DNA of 64,000 bases from Herpomyces periplanetae (taxonomy: Eukaryota; Ascomycota; Laboulbeniomycetes; Herpomycetales; Herpomycetaceae). This document shows positions 31,887 to 45,382 of this stretch, piece by piece. Within the stretch, counting starts at the first letter, position 1. Each line of letters begins with the position of its first letter. Below the pieces are notes generated by a model. The model made no database searches and was not told where the DNA came from. It saw only the letters and a list, made by a program, of their open reading frames with translations. The translations under genes and the position numbers were made by a program. Location of the stretch: positions 33,224-97,223 of the forward strand of contig WMKJ01000048.1 of the NCBI GenBank assembly GCA_009733715.1. Reading direction: 5' to 3'.

Positions 31887-34800
31887 TCTACGTAAGTCTG
31901 TGCGGACGGCCCGACGGTCCGATAATTAATGTTAACAGCTCGTTATTTAGTGTGTATGCGCGCAGGTACGCTTAAAGTGTACAAGCTAGTACAATGAGTT
32001 CGGTAGCGTAACGTTTATAGTTATAACGAATGGTGATGCATTTGCACAAGCGTATGTAAATGGTGACTTGAGTAACTTTCAATTAAAGATTTGCTACCCG
32101 ATCCCACGATTTAAGATTGAGTAAGTAGTAGATAAGAATATCAATGAGGAAATGTGTCGAGGAGCGCGCACACGCGCAGCGCTCTACTATGCAATTAATG
32201 CTTGCGACAAGGATAGCAAAAAAAATAATAAATAAAATATCGAGAATTCGTTCCTTTGCTTCCACACAAAGGACTGCACATTAAACTTAAGCCAACGATA
32301 TCACAGGCAAAAATAGCGTACGCACGCACACCGTAGCCTAGGTTTAAACTGTGAGCAATTTGAGAAATCTGTAGGCTGTGAACAGATTGAAAAGGGCGAT
32401 TTAACACACTTCAAATGTGATGCATGTATATGCTGCTGATCATCAACGCATGGTAAATGTATAATGAAAATGAAAATCTCAAGCAAGATGAATTGATTCG
32501 ATGAACATTGAACATACTGTCGTTCGATAAGGATGAAAATGTTTTAAATACTAGGAGGTAGTATATATTCCGCGATTAAAAACAAACTTGACATGGAAGC
32601 GAGGATGAGCACAACGGAATTATCGAAGAGACATGCAAGTGAGTACGTGTGTGCATTCAAAGTAGACCTGATTAAGGACAACGTAATACCGAGTACATGA
32701 CACAAATTGCTTGTTATCACGCATGCGGGGCTACATGGACGATACAGTTACGGTGTGAGAGCAAAAAAGGCGAAATCCGAATTTGTCCAGTATGGTGAGA
32801 TTAAAGGGTGAAAGACATGCGGGCTTAATGACTACGTTTCGACAACGACAAATGATATAAGTCCACGCTTCCCCAGCATTGGAAGTCTACACACTGACGC
32901 TTCCAAGTAATCCCATAGAGTATTCGTGCATATATGTTCGTGTGCGTACGCACAGGCCAACTTTAACTCGACTGTGACGGCAACCACGGCGAGAAATCGA
33001 CGAAGGGGGCTGTGTAATCAGTGTCTGAGGGTCACTGGTAAGTCCATTGCACGGTTACGTTTGCGAGATTAATGTGACAGACAATGTTTTTTTCTACCGG
33101 CATCGGCTTGAGTACTTCTTCAATTAGACCGGATGGTGACTGGTTCACGCTTCAACTTTTACACTGAGCGAGTTTTGCACAGGCTTGCCTATTATCAGTA
33201 CTGATTGAACTGACGTACATTTTCGGCCTGTATATGCAATAACACACTGAAAAAACGGGTTAAATATGCAACCCAAAGATTGGCCAGTATGAAAGACAGC
33301 GTTTACCTAATGCAAGAAAGGTAATGTAAACCATTCAGATCGCTTGGTCATGAAATTCCCCCTGCCTTTGTAAAGTAAAGACATTACTGAACTGCAATTG
33401 ATTAAATGGGTGTAAAAGCTTGGGATACCTGGTTCAGCATACGCAGTTTTCGCATGTTTTATTGGAGCTCAATTCACTGCTTCAATATACACCGAATATT
33501 ATGAATCTGCTAAAGCGCATTAAGACGTCAATTGAGAGGGAGCATGCACATGCTTACACACATGTTAAAAAACACTACGGTATAAAGAATTGTAAGGTTA
33601 ACAAGTTTATTGTGAGCTGGATAGAACGTTTTAGCCTTTAAACGAGTAAAAGCAGGTTCTTCAAACGAAAAATTGTGAAGGTAAAACTAGCGTGAACAGA
33701 AAACATCAACGGGCTAGCAAGCGTTTATGTATTAGCCATTCAAATTAACAAGGGTAAAGACTCATGCAAGTATCATCAAGCATGAGACTATTAAACACAT
33801 ACGTGAAAATAACTTACCATTATACACGAAGGAAGCTTTGTTTCCTGCAGTCGAAAGCTAGGAATACGAGATATACACACGAGGTGCACTAAGTTTCCCA
33901 TGCGAGATTCTGCGGGGTTAATTTATGTATACATACACGCATACAAGTACACATCAAAAACATTTATGCGGACAAAATGTTAGGCACCTAATAGTAAGCA
34001 CAAGAATAAGTCTGTAGATGGTAACTAAGCCAATTCAGCGTAGTGTTAAGGATGCCTAATAAAAATTAGCAACCATCTCTCTCCACCAACTAATTCACTG
34101 CTCACTAGCTAAACACCGAAACACAGCGACCCTCCAAAGGCAAAACCACAAGCTTGTACAAACGTGGAAAGTGCAGAGCAGAAGTGTATTGGGGGTATTA
34201 CTGAAACAAGTAATGCCCGTAATTCAGCCCTAAACCGTCACCACACACTTCACAGTCGGGTGTCCTTGCCCATTCAAGGTGGCTCTAGCCTTTTTCCAGC
34301 TCGTATTCTATTTCCTTTACCCGTGTTCGTTATTGTGCAGGCACGTGCCCTTTTGTATGTGATCACTTGGCAAGGATTTGGAGGATTATCGTGAACTGGT
34401 AAAGAGTTAAAGGGTTATATGTGTACCCTAATTCACATTGAATGGACAGATTAGAGCTTGGTTAGGTGCAAGGTATATTAAACGACTCAGAAAAAAAACT
34501 GACCGGTAGTAAAGTTGTCATGAAAAGCATTGATTTTCTTGGGGTATCCAAAGAGGAATGCATATATCCATGATTGACTCAGTAAGCGTAAAGATGTAGT
34601 AATGTGCAACTTCAGAGAGAGATTGTCGTCGGGGCCGTAGCAGTAATGGTAAGATTAGATTTTCCGTCATACAACCTCGGTTGGTGGAATTGTCCAAAGA
34701 TTTCGGAATCAATTAAACCATGATTTTGTCAAGTGTATGAACATCTTGTCATGATTGCTCTCGTCCAAAATAATACATTAACCAGCAGTAAAGCCCTAAT

Positions 34801-35451
34801 CGCTAGAATCATGTATACATAATGCTCATTATTGCATCGGACATCCGGATAATCATATCACGGGCTCCCGGCAGCCGGATCCTCGCACCAAGTAATCCGT
34901 ATCACCCAACTTAATCCCGACGTGCCAGTAGGCTGCACAATAGCTATTAGAATCTTAGACTTGTTAACATTAACGTTAAAATAACGATATGATTTTCTTG
35001 CTTGTGAGTGTCTGACTTCCAAGCATAAATTTACACGCAAGTCTACCATTCTCCGACACCGCTGCCGCCGCCACTGTAACTAAATCTCGTATCGAATAGG
35101 GTCCAAGCCCAACACTCTTAACGTGCCACCCCTACGCTATCGTTGATTTTACACATCATACAATGAATCCGGAATTTTGCGTAAACGATTGGATTCACAC
35201 GCCACCGCCCGCGTCTTGAGACCCGTTATCTGGTTTGCTGAGCATGAACCATCATAAAAACTCATCACCTTTCCTCAGTGTTTCCTATGCTGTACCGTAC
35301 ACTGTATAAGCGTTTGCAATTTACCAATGCTCTTTGACAAACCTGTTAATTTCGCCAGTTTATCATGCCAGGTATCGAGAATTCTTACACGGGTAAATAC
35401 CTTCGCCACCGCTACTACTTTCGCCACCATCACCTTCGTAAATTTCACACC
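31887..35451. other. 3.6-kb region without a recognisable gene
   Basis: Only scattered ORFs of at most 76 codons, none with a family motif. Plus strand is A/G-rich from about 32400 to 34100. A CACGTG is at 34342-34347. Degenerate CCGCCA/CCACCG triplet tracts lie near 35060-35080 and 35400-35435. It may hold a noncoding RNA or long regulatory DNA, but I see no direct evidence. Confidence 0.45.
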
Positions 35452-36966
35452 TTAAGATTGAACATCGGGAAGCCTCACTGCAATATCACCAGACTGTGTG
35501 ATATACCGGACCCAGGGTAAAGAAGGATACTGAAGCTAAATAACAAATTTCACGTTAAATAGAACAGCGTGTGCACACACATGACTCACCAACTTACCTT
35601 GGGCTCATTTATCTTTAAATAACGAACTTGTATACCACTTGTAGTAAAATAGGGAATTTCAAATTTTACGTTGATGGGACGACGCCCTTTTCCAGATCCG
35701 GAAATAACACTACCGGTAAATTTATCCGAATCCTCAGCACGGACAGAGGGAAGACCTAGTTCAGCTCGCATAAGATACTCTTTACCACCACCAAAATGTT
35801 TGATCTTCCACACTATAGAGGACGTTTCTGGTGCATAATGCACAGTTCCAATATTCGTACGGAACCGAGGTGAATATGCATCATCCGGCACGGGAACAGA
35901 TATACAAACGTTATTTGCAGTACTTCGTCGTTTAAACTGAGCTTTGGCCTTTACCATATATTCCATGCGGCTACCTGAATGACTTTCCACCATACACTCT
36001 ACCCAAATTAAGGGCTTGACCTGAGTATTTAAACGGTAACTCATTAACTCAAACTCACCGTCGGGCGGTATAAAGCTAATGGTTCGATCATTTTCAAATC
36101 GTGATAAGCGAACACACTGGTGAAACTTCACATCTTCCATTTCGACAGCTTTACCACGTGTGGTTCGTCGCATACTCTCAAAAACAACTTTGTCATTCAA
36201 GCCAAGTCTTAATTCGGGCATCCCGGATAGATAGCATTTCATTTTAATCGATCCTAAAATCTCCGACCGTAAAACATTACCGTTCGCGGATACTAGCAGG
36301 TTGAGTGACTCGATTACGTCTAAAAATACCTCGTTTTTTCGATATCGCAGACCTTCACTACGCCAGCTCACGGCGTTTGTTACAGCTATAGGAGGACGAG
36401 CTTGTAATTCTAGTTTATGTGATTCTTGAGTTATATATTCCAGGAGAATTTTACTTTCTGTGATTTGCGGATGACCAAAGTCCATCATTTCGTCGAGTAA
36501 TTCGTAAACTATGACAAAATTATCGCGTATACTCTCTTCTTCCAGCAGTTTAAAGTACTCCGTGAATACTTCGACAACCTTTTGCATGAACATGAGTATT
36601 TCCGTAGCGTTTGAATTACGCTTTGTTAAAGCCAACAAGATTAAGTTGCTGTGACGAATGTATAAGTAATTAATTCCATCCTGTGATATGCACGGAGCCA
36701 CGGCTGAGTTTTCTTCTTCAGCTTCACTTAACAGTTGAGGAAATTTTTCCACAGCTGACATGGGTATATCACCTCGATAGTTTCGCGCCAATATTGGCTG
36801 TGCAAACACTCAAGAGCGCGCGCGCACCGACTCCCCTCCCGAGTAGACGCTTTTCGTTAACCGTTTGGCAACTGAACATTCACAATGTGTGTACTTGCGC
36901 AGAATATGTAGAAGTAACAAGGCTTACCTTTCCCTTTAAATCTAAAAAAACGATTACTGAAGCCAT
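35452..36966 (-). CDS. apm1: AP-1 adaptor complex mu subunit
   Basis: Three exons, complement(35452..35535, 35598..36797, 36928..36966), give 440 residues. Exon 1 encodes MASVIVFLDLKGK; exon 2 continues PILARNYRGDIPMSAVEKFP, giving the standard longin-type start. Exon 2 carries the mu-homology domain with SWRSEGLRYRKNEVFLDVIE, FHQCVRLSRFENDRTISFIP and the tail VRYLKINEPK; exon 3 ends LQYPSLPWVRYITQSGDI. The presence of the -PWVRYIT-x-GD end and VSWR..G..Y.KNE identifies AP-1 mu over AP-2/AP-3. The complex sorts clathrin cargo at the trans-Golgi network and endosomes through Yxx-phi signals. Length is normal. Confidence 0.95.
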
Positions 36967-38050
36967 TTTATCCCCGGTATTCAAACAAACCACGCGTACA
37001 AAAAGTAATCTGCAAACACAAAGTTTTATAACCGTAATAATAACTTGCCAGATGTATATGCACACAAGTGTTGAATGAATTACCGTTTCCCTAATGCTTA
37101 ACCTGTTCTTCCGATATACTTTTTCCCGGGATATTCGTAGCGCGAAATATTCGTTAAGTTTAAACACACAATTCTACCTGTCTGCCTTTATGAACCTTTT
37201 AATACTCGTTCGTATAATTGCGTAAGCAGTTAAAAAGGGTTATCTGTCTGCTTGTGATCAAATTGGGTCAACATGTCTGAACATTCTCTCTGCGAAGAAA
37301 CTTTTGATAATAACACGTGGTTGAAAATCTCATTATTATAAAAAAATTCTAGATTATATATTTAATCATCTCTGGATATCTAGCTTTACTTTTCGTAAAT
37401 CATTTCTTAAACTTTTTCAATCGTACAGAAACCTCACACCCCAACAGACTTCATCGAAACAAATCACGCTTGGACTGCCGAATCGCTCTTTGGTTCATCG
37501 GATTTTCTTTCGCCATACGTCATTTGAGCTTATCTAATCCGCACACGCCCCACCCAATTACTCATCGGACGAATCACGTGCGCCTACTTTGAGCTGCTTA
37601 CTTTAGAACGTGTTATTATGGTCTCTGATTGTTATTATTGGGATGGTGATAAGTTGGTGTAAAACAGACAATAAAATAATATTTAGGCAAATTGAATAAA
37701 ACATTACTAAACTTTGAATTTAATTTGCATCCTCCTTTTAAATCCAAATACTTATAGTTCTTAAGTCTTAATCATAATTCCCATTTTAACTTTCTTCCCC
37801 AATATCAAATTTACCCAGTCTCACGTGATCTACAAACTTTGCGGTCAGGTGACCGACGTTTGGCCACGTAAGTGCCGATAAGTTCGACCCAGAAGTGAAG
37901 TGAGGCGCGAAATATAAAGTCAAGATTTACGTGACTCTTGCTCCATTTTTAACGCGGTAAACTTGACTCAATTTATTCCCTACTGAAAAAGGTGATTTAG
38001 GACTAATTTTACACATTATCACGTTAAACATCTCGTCTGAAGTTTAAAAA
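36967..38050. other. Divergent promoter region, apm1 / lcl2
   Basis: No gene seen. Two CACGTG hexamers, at 37575-37580 and 37822-37827 (inside TCACGTGA 37821-37828), are the most distinctive elements. AT-rich around 37320-37380 and 37660-37760. Confidence 0.5.
37821..37828. promoter_or_regulatory. TCACGTGA palindrome, apm1/lcl2 intergenic
   Basis: Perfect 8-bp CACGTG palindrome 223 bp before the lcl2 ATG; identical to the one upstream of rtt109. Binding by a bHLH factor is inferred. Confidence 0.45.
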
Positions 38051-38580
38051 ATGATTATTTCATTTCAATTCACAATTCTTTTAACCTTACTTTACACCGC
38101 AGTATTGCCCACGTTCGTGCTGGGGCAGTTTGAATTTTTCGAACAATTCTTTCGTAATACCCACTCCGGTCCCAATTCAAAATCCTCTCAGGACAAATCA
38201 AAATCAAGTTCATCTAATAACATGCCCCAAAGCAGCTGGTATCAAGATGTTTACTCTAGGGGTAAAATTTTTCTGACTTTTGACATTTTTATCCTGAATT
38301 TATTGTTTTTTCATCCAAATATAGTCATATTCTCTAACCCTTTTTCGACCAAATAGTAAAATGTAACGCCTACGTGTGCCCAGATACTTTGGAATGCGTA
38401 AATTCACCTGAAGAATGCCCTTGTCAATTCCCACACCTGGAAGACAGAACCGTTTTTGACGCTACTGCATCCAGTGTTGGCTCCGAACTAGCACACGCTG
38501 TAGTATGCGCGAGCAAGGGCGGCTCAGTCGTGGGTGAAACACTCAAAAAAGTTGAACTAGCACGCAAGGGGTTATTATAA
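38051..38580 (+). CDS. lcl2: Lcl2 (long chronological lifespan protein 2) secretory protein
   Basis: Two exons, 38051..38261 and 38357..38580, give 144 residues. The N-terminus is a clear signal peptide (MIISFQFTILLTLL then AVLPTFVLG) followed by QFEFFEQFF. After a Ser/Lys-rich linker and SSWYQDVYS, exon 2 reads NAYVCPDTLECVNSPEECPC, VVCASKGGS and the terminal KVELARKGLL, all family signatures with four to six conserved Cys. Lcl2 is a small ER/secreted protein; in yeast its loss extends chronological lifespan and it has been linked to ER-associated degradation. Length matches family members. Confidence 0.93.
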
Positions 38581-38965
38581 ATGGCCACCTAATTTTTGTC
38601 TGTTTACCGGGCCACTTATACACTTTTCATTCGTTCCCTACCTACGCATGCTTAAGCTACTATTACTCGTTAATTTGGACTCGTTTGGTGAACTATTTCA
38701 GTTGAATTATCACCAGAATTTCAAGTGAAATAAAGTTAACTTATCCCCCCGTTAATGTATAACGACATTTATGCCGTTATAGGAGATTATTAATGCATTC
38801 GCAAATCACCCTCATGCGGAAATGATTTATGCGCCTAATAAAATTAATAAATCATTCAATTTTTTCATCACGAATACAATGCAAGCAGTAGTGCCAAACC
38901 AATCGCATGTTATCAACCAAGTGACCTTTGACGTGTGAAAAGTACACATCCACGAACTCATCTCC
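38581..38965. other. Convergent 3' intergenic region
   Basis: A 385-bp gap between the ends of lcl2 and the 978-residue gene; nothing recognised. Confidence 0.5.
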
Positions 38966-41902
38966 TCACTTTCGAGTCTCTTGCACAACAATCCCGTCTT
39001 TGCGTGCCCACTCACACAATAAGGCTTTTCCACGCAATTCACGATCTCTCATTAAAATTCTAAGCTTCTTCATCCATTCTGCATCTCTTGTGCGTATCAA
39101 CTCAGCAACCTTATGGTCCATCTGTTCAGCTGTCGTCTTTAATGCTTCCAAAGTGGTCCTGTCTTCTTTCAACAGTTGGGATAACCTTGCATTCTCGATG
39201 GTTAGCTCTGCTACACGTTTCGTTAATGATGAGTTTAATTTCCGGTATTCTTCCACTTTTTTATCAATATCCACCCCGGGGTTGCCAGTTACCTCCCTAC
39301 TTGATGCTTCGGAAGCTTGCTCATCAGGTTGATGTATCGGGGTAGATATATCTGGTACAGTATCCAATGCGGTATCTGTTTCAATCGGTGTATCATTTAC
39401 CACTACCTCAGGCAGACTAGCACTATTTAGTTCTAGTTCATCTTGGATGTGGCCTGGCTCATTATCTTGAATATCTTCACGAGCAGATGGCTCAATTGAT
39501 TCAATATCAGTGGGTGTGCTGGTCTGCTGTTCTTCGCGGGTAACTCTTAAGGGATTACACACGTCCTCGCTGACGGTATTTTTGGTGAATTCAGAACGTA
39601 ATTGATCGAGCTGGTTCAATATCGCCAAGCGTATAGCGTGCATTTGCGTTGCAATGTCCTGTCGCAAAGCCTCAAGATGATAATTTATTTCTTTTGACAA
39701 ATCTTTATAAGGCTCAACATGAGGACTCGATTGCTCTTCCTGGAGGGGTTTTTGATCATGGATTTGGGAAAAGGTTTGTATTATTGTTTTGAAGTCTTCT
39801 GCTACCTTAACCAATGTTTCGACTGCTGATAATTCGGACTTTACTACGTGAGATTTATGTAGCAAGCATGCTTGACACGCCTCAGTTACCGAGGTAGACT
39901 GAGATTCTAAGAATGCGGACGTTTGTAGGGTGGAGGTAGCAACAGCAGCAGCGGTGGATGTTGTGGCATTACCCGCTGGATTAGTCGAGGAAGTTGCAAG
40001 AGTCGAACGGAAGTTTTCTGATGTACAAGAGGACATGTTCAAAACTTTGGAGTGGGGAGTACTTAAGAATGGATTGGTTGTGAGAGGTGTGGGCCACTTG
40101 ACGGCTCCTATAGTTGGAGCAGTTTTGGGACAAGGATCAATATGAGGTGACGGGATTGTATGACCGAAACAGGGGGCCGAGAATTTTTCATGGGGGAATT
40201 GGTCGTGAAATCCGGATTGGCACTCGAGAATAGGTTGACGAGTTATACGTTGACGATATTTTGCATGCGTACAAGAAAATTTTGTGTCGCTTGTAATTTC
40301 TTCTGAGCAACACAGATGATGATTATGCCGACACAAATGGCACTGTTGTTTGGGGGAGCAATGTACAGTGGCCTCACCACAACAGGTGACTGATTGGTCA
40401 TTAGTTAGCGTAGGTAAAGGATCTTTAACGGATGTGTTGTGTAGAAACGTGGTTTTTATTAATCGCTCTAGTTGACGAATTTTGATTTCTTGTTCAACTA
40501 CTTTATCGTATAAGTTATCGTTGATATCATTCGATGATTTCAAGACGGGTAATTGATCATGATCACCCTCAGCATCTTTACATGAGTCTTGCAAAGTTTC
40601 TGCTACTTTCACGGTGTCCGTAGCGCAAGGATTCTCCCGGTCAAGTAACGTAGTTGAAAATTTTTCATGTGGTTTGCTCGTAATAAGAATGGTTCCAGAT
40701 GATTCGAGGTTTTGGTCAAGGTGAACGACTGAATGACTGGACATTGAAGATGTATTATCATGTTTCTCACAACTAGTTTGCAAATTGTCCATAGCAGCGT
40801 AACTCATTGAACAATGATTAGCAGCCCGAGATTCCGCTGCTGGAGGTGAAGACGTAACGGCTGAATAAGTTTCTAGGCGAGCCGGAGGACGAGGAATGAG
40901 TTCGGGGTTGGTATAGGGGTAAGATGCTACAGACGAGTATGATACATTAGTCGCATGATCTGGCGGCTGCAGAATGGGAGAGCTTTGGCCTGCCATCGAA
41001 TCTAATGAACGTGTAGTAAGTTGTTGGCCCGTTGAATCATCGGCATCATTGCACGCTGCAATACTGTTATTTGGAGAGGTAACAACACATTCGGGATTAC
41101 AGTTTTGGTCAATATGATCAATATTATTATCGGGATCCATCTGACGATCAGTATCATCATCGCCATCATCATCATAGACAGAATTGTCGATGACACTGTC
41201 CGAAGATTCATTAGCACTGTGAGATGTTGATTCATGTAAACCGTTCATAATAGAGTGACTAAGCTGGCGGGTCAAAGGCATTTGGCCGGTGAGGGGGGGA
41301 GCAGAAGCTAGGCGTTTGGCTAGTATGGAAAAACAAGGCGGGGTCGCGAGGTGAGTTTCGGAGAAAGCGGCACTGGTAAGGTCAGGATTGGCGTGGGCAT
41401 CGTCAAGGTAGGATTCATAGAGAGCAGAAGAATCATTACATAACCAATACTCCAAATTTTGGGTAAAATCACTTGGACCACCACAATCTTCACTATAGAG
41501 CATATCGGCAGAGACAGAACCTAAGGAGGACTTTTGAGCTGAACCGGCTAAAGCAAAACTGTGATCATAATCAAAACTGGACAAAAGGGCATTTGAATGA
41601 CGACGGGATTGAATAGAACAAGCTAAAAGGTTGGCGCTGACTGAGGTATTTGGGGACAAATTTCTATCATGTTTACTGATTGAATTTTCCGGTAAATGAC
41701 CAACATGATCGAGTGGTTTAGACAGGGGCGAATTTGAAGGGATAAGATTGGCATCGTCGGGATAGTCATTACCACTAATTAAATTTTGTTTATTCAGTTC
41801 ATGTTTGGCGGGGGTAGATTGAAGGGTATTTGATGAAACTTCGACTAACGCAGGTCGAGAAGGTTTACTTGACGCTTTTGAATTCGAGTTCGAAGGCGAC
41901 AT
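38966..41902 (-). CDS. Large unknown protein with C-terminal coiled coil
   Basis: Intronless, 978 residues from ATG 41902. Mostly disordered: Ser/Asn/Pro-rich with an Asp/Asn run (SVYDDDGDDDTDRQMDPDNN, about 235-255). A Cys/His cluster (VTCCGEATVHCSPKQQCHLC, followed by RHNHHLCC) lies at about 505-535, possibly metal-binding. Two predicted coiled-coil stretches are near 445 (YDKVVEQEIKIRQLERLIK) and from about 885 to the end, where KKLRILMRDRELRGKALLCE and WARKDGI looks like a conserved fungal C-terminal motif. I do not recognise the family. The coiled-coil end and disordered body would suit a scaffold or spindle-pole-type protein, but that is a guess. Confidence 0.75.
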   Translation of the reverse strand: MSPSNSNSKASSKPSRPALVEVSSNTLQSTPAKHELNKQNLISGNDYPDDANLIPSNSPLSKPLDHVGHLPENSISKHDRNLSPNTSVSANLLACSIQSRRHSNALLSSFDYDHSFALAGSAQKSSLGSVSADMLYSEDCGGPSDFTQNLEYWLCNDSSALYESYLDDAHANPDLTSAAFSETHLATPPCFSILAKRLASAPPLTGQMPLTRQLSHSIMNGLHESTSHSANESSDSVIDNSVYDDDGDDDTDRQMDPDNNIDHIDQNCNPECVVTSPNNSIAACNDADDSTGQQLTTRSLDSMAGQSSPILQPPDHATNVSYSSVASYPYTNPELIPRPPARLETYSAVTSSPPAAESRAANHCSMSYAAMDNLQTSCEKHDNTSSMSSHSVVHLDQNLESSGTILITSKPHEKFSTTLLDRENPCATDTVKVAETLQDSCKDAEGDHDQLPVLKSSNDINDNLYDKVVEQEIKIRQLERLIKTTFLHNTSVKDPLPTLTNDQSVTCCGEATVHCSPKQQCHLCRHNHHLCCSEEITSDTKFSCTHAKYRQRITRQPILECQSGFHDQFPHEKFSAPCFGHTIPSPHIDPCPKTAPTIGAVKWPTPLTTNPFLSTPHSKVLNMSSCTSENFRSTLATSSTNPAGNATTSTAAAVATSTLQTSAFLESQSTSVTEACQACLLHKSHVVKSELSAVETLVKVAEDFKTIIQTFSQIHDQKPLQEEQSSPHVEPYKDLSKEINYHLEALRQDIATQMHAIRLAILNQLDQLRSEFTKNTVSEDVCNPLRVTREEQQTSTPTDIESIEPSAREDIQDNEPGHIQDELELNSASLPEVVVNDTPIETDTALDTVPDISTPIHQPDEQASEASSREVTGNPGVDIDKKVEEYRKLNSSLTKRVAELTIENARLSQLLKEDRTTLEALKTTAEQMDHKVAELIRTRDAEWMKKLRILMRDRELRGKALLCEWARKDGIVVQETRK

Positions 41903-42575
41903 TTAGGTGAAGGTTTAGCCCGAAAAGTTGAGTGAATTAAACAGTATACCCACCCAAACTTGCACCTGCACAATTTCCCAAAGCAATATCGGATTGCAGA
42001 CAGGCAAAATTGTTTGTTAGTAAAAAATTAGTCAATTGTCGTGTAAATTAAACGAGAAGATGCAAGCGTTGAATAGAGGGTTAGTTAGATGGTAACAAGA
42101 ACGACAAGATAAAGTATCTAGAGTATAAAAGATTTAACAGCAAAAGAAGTGAAATACTTCTTCACCAAAGCAAGTACAAATAACAATTCGATAACGCGTT
42201 ACAATTCCGCGAGTAAAAAAGAATGTAAAATTTTATCACGAACAAACAATCTTACATCAAATATAAATAAAATGGCTTATTTTGTATTGTCACGTGCCGA
42301 ATTAGTAATCGGTATGAGATGTGCAGCTGCTTAGTAATCGGGATTAAGAACAGTAAACAAATAAAGACATGCTAGTGGAGAGGGAAGGTTACTGGGAAAA
42401 GGGAGTGAATTAAGTGGGCAAGGAAGTGAAAACAAAGAAGTTGTGCACGAGTATTTCCTCCTGGCCCCAATCCCGTACCCTTCTCACTACAGCAATTCAT
42501 CCCTAAAATACAACACAAACTATCCAAGGCTCATTTCAAAAGCACGTGACGATGTGATAGGAAGGTTTTGATACG
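41903..42575. other. Intergenic region
   Basis: No gene. It holds the promoter of the 978-residue gene and the 3' region of the MDP1-like gene. CACGTG at 42291-42296 and 42543-42548. A-rich between 42020 and 42280. Confidence 0.5.
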
Positions 42576-43856
<1,281 letters not shown>

Positions 43857-45382
43857 TCACTCATCCCAACCATCTTCTGAATCGGCCGGTTCATTCGTAT
43901 AAAGTTTCTGAGGAGTTGGTTCAGAATTCGCATTTGACAGTTCCGTAGACTTGGCCGTAGTACCGAGTGATTCATCCGGCAACTTTGATGTACACTTTTT
44001 ACTATCAAGACTAAAAGCTTGAGTTTTAGTGGGAGTCTTGAAGTAACTTAATTTCGCATCATTCGTATCCTCTTCATTGTCTTCATCGTCAAGGCTAAGA
44101 GCATTTACATTCTTCATATTCTCAAAAAATTGACGGTGATTCCACGTTTCCGTATCTGACTCCGTCTCATCATCACTAGAACAACCGGGAGGCCATTGCT
44201 GTTGTACAACACGCGGGGCAGCGCGAACCTTTGCCCACCCGCGATTTAAGCTTATCCCATTTGAAATAATGGGTTCAATTTTACTTACTGGAGCAGCTTC
44301 GGTTGGGGCTGCATTGTAACCAAGTTCCGTTATCAACGACATTTGCATGGGTAAAATGCGATAAAAAATAACTCAAACCTAACTTACACACTTTTGATAA
44401 TTTACTTGATTCTGTCCTTTTACTTTCAACCCCCGTAGGAGAAACACTCGTAAAATTCTCCAAGAATTCAGTAACCGTTAACCCGGTATCTTCAAACCCA
44501 ATTGAATCTACAGATTCAATTTTAATGCCAGTGTTTTCCAAGCCAGCTCCATCTAAATTAGCAGATGCCAAATTACTTTCACTAGAAGATGAATTTTGGG
44601 TACTGGTGTGAACATTCAGACCTTCCCCAGAGCACGCAAAACCTCCGGTAAATATACTGCAATCAGCAACAGAGTTGCTAAAGTTTAATAAACTGGGATC
44701 TGCAGCAGAAACATTATCAATTTCATCATCATCTTCATCCGCTTCGGGATATCGAAGAGTATGAGGTTCAAGATTTTGTACGGATTCCATGCAGTCCCGG
44801 CAAATCTATAGTCATAAAGTAAATGTTCAAAATTAGCGTAACATCAGGGCACATTGAATTATATATTGTGAATGCGATTAAAAAATTCACCATACTGCTT
44901 GATCTCCATGGGATCTTTGAGATTTGGAAAATGCATCAATATCCTTGCATTTATCACAATTTGCGCAGGTCCATTCAAGTCTGTTGCGTTGTTCAGAGCA
45001 ATCACGGCAGGTTAAGTTACTCTTATGAACCAAATTTCCAGACTTCGTTTTTCCAGCCTTTAAAAGAGCAGTCTGAGCCAGGCTAAGTTGACGATTACTG
45101 AAATTTTCGGTAGCCTTATTTCGTTCACATACCCCACACTTTAACCTAAATGTACGTAGGGCTACTATTAGCCATGTTGTACAAGAATATAAACATAAGT
45201 ACACATTTATGTAGTAATGATTGAGCATTGAAATAGATAAATTACAGCAACAATGACTGTAACTATATAGTTTTAATGTAAGGCAGATAGGCCATGAAAC
45301 AATTGATAATATACTACCTTCTCGGAAGCTGAACACCTCTCTTGGAGTTCCAAATTGAACCTGTTAAATTATGGTTAACCAT
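43857..45382 (-). CDS. stc1: Stc1-domain zinc-binding protein
   Basis: Four exons, complement(43857..44308, 44388..44805, 44896..45145, 45318..45382), give 394 residues with matched phases. The N-terminal 110 residues are an Stc1 domain: KCGVC (25, 28), TCRDC (68, 71), TCANCDKC (82, 85, 88) and ICRDC (107, 110), with the typical NFSNRQL and DIDAFSKSQR segments. In fission yeast Stc1 is a LIM-like protein that bridges Ago1/RITS to the Clr4 (CLRC) H3K9 methyltransferase complex. The remaining 280 residues are acidic and disordered, ending in a WxE-type tail (ADSEDGWDE). Other fungal Stc1-domain proteins have no known RNAi role, so function is inferred. The last-exon splice (44309-44387) is the least certain join. 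Confidence 0.85.
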
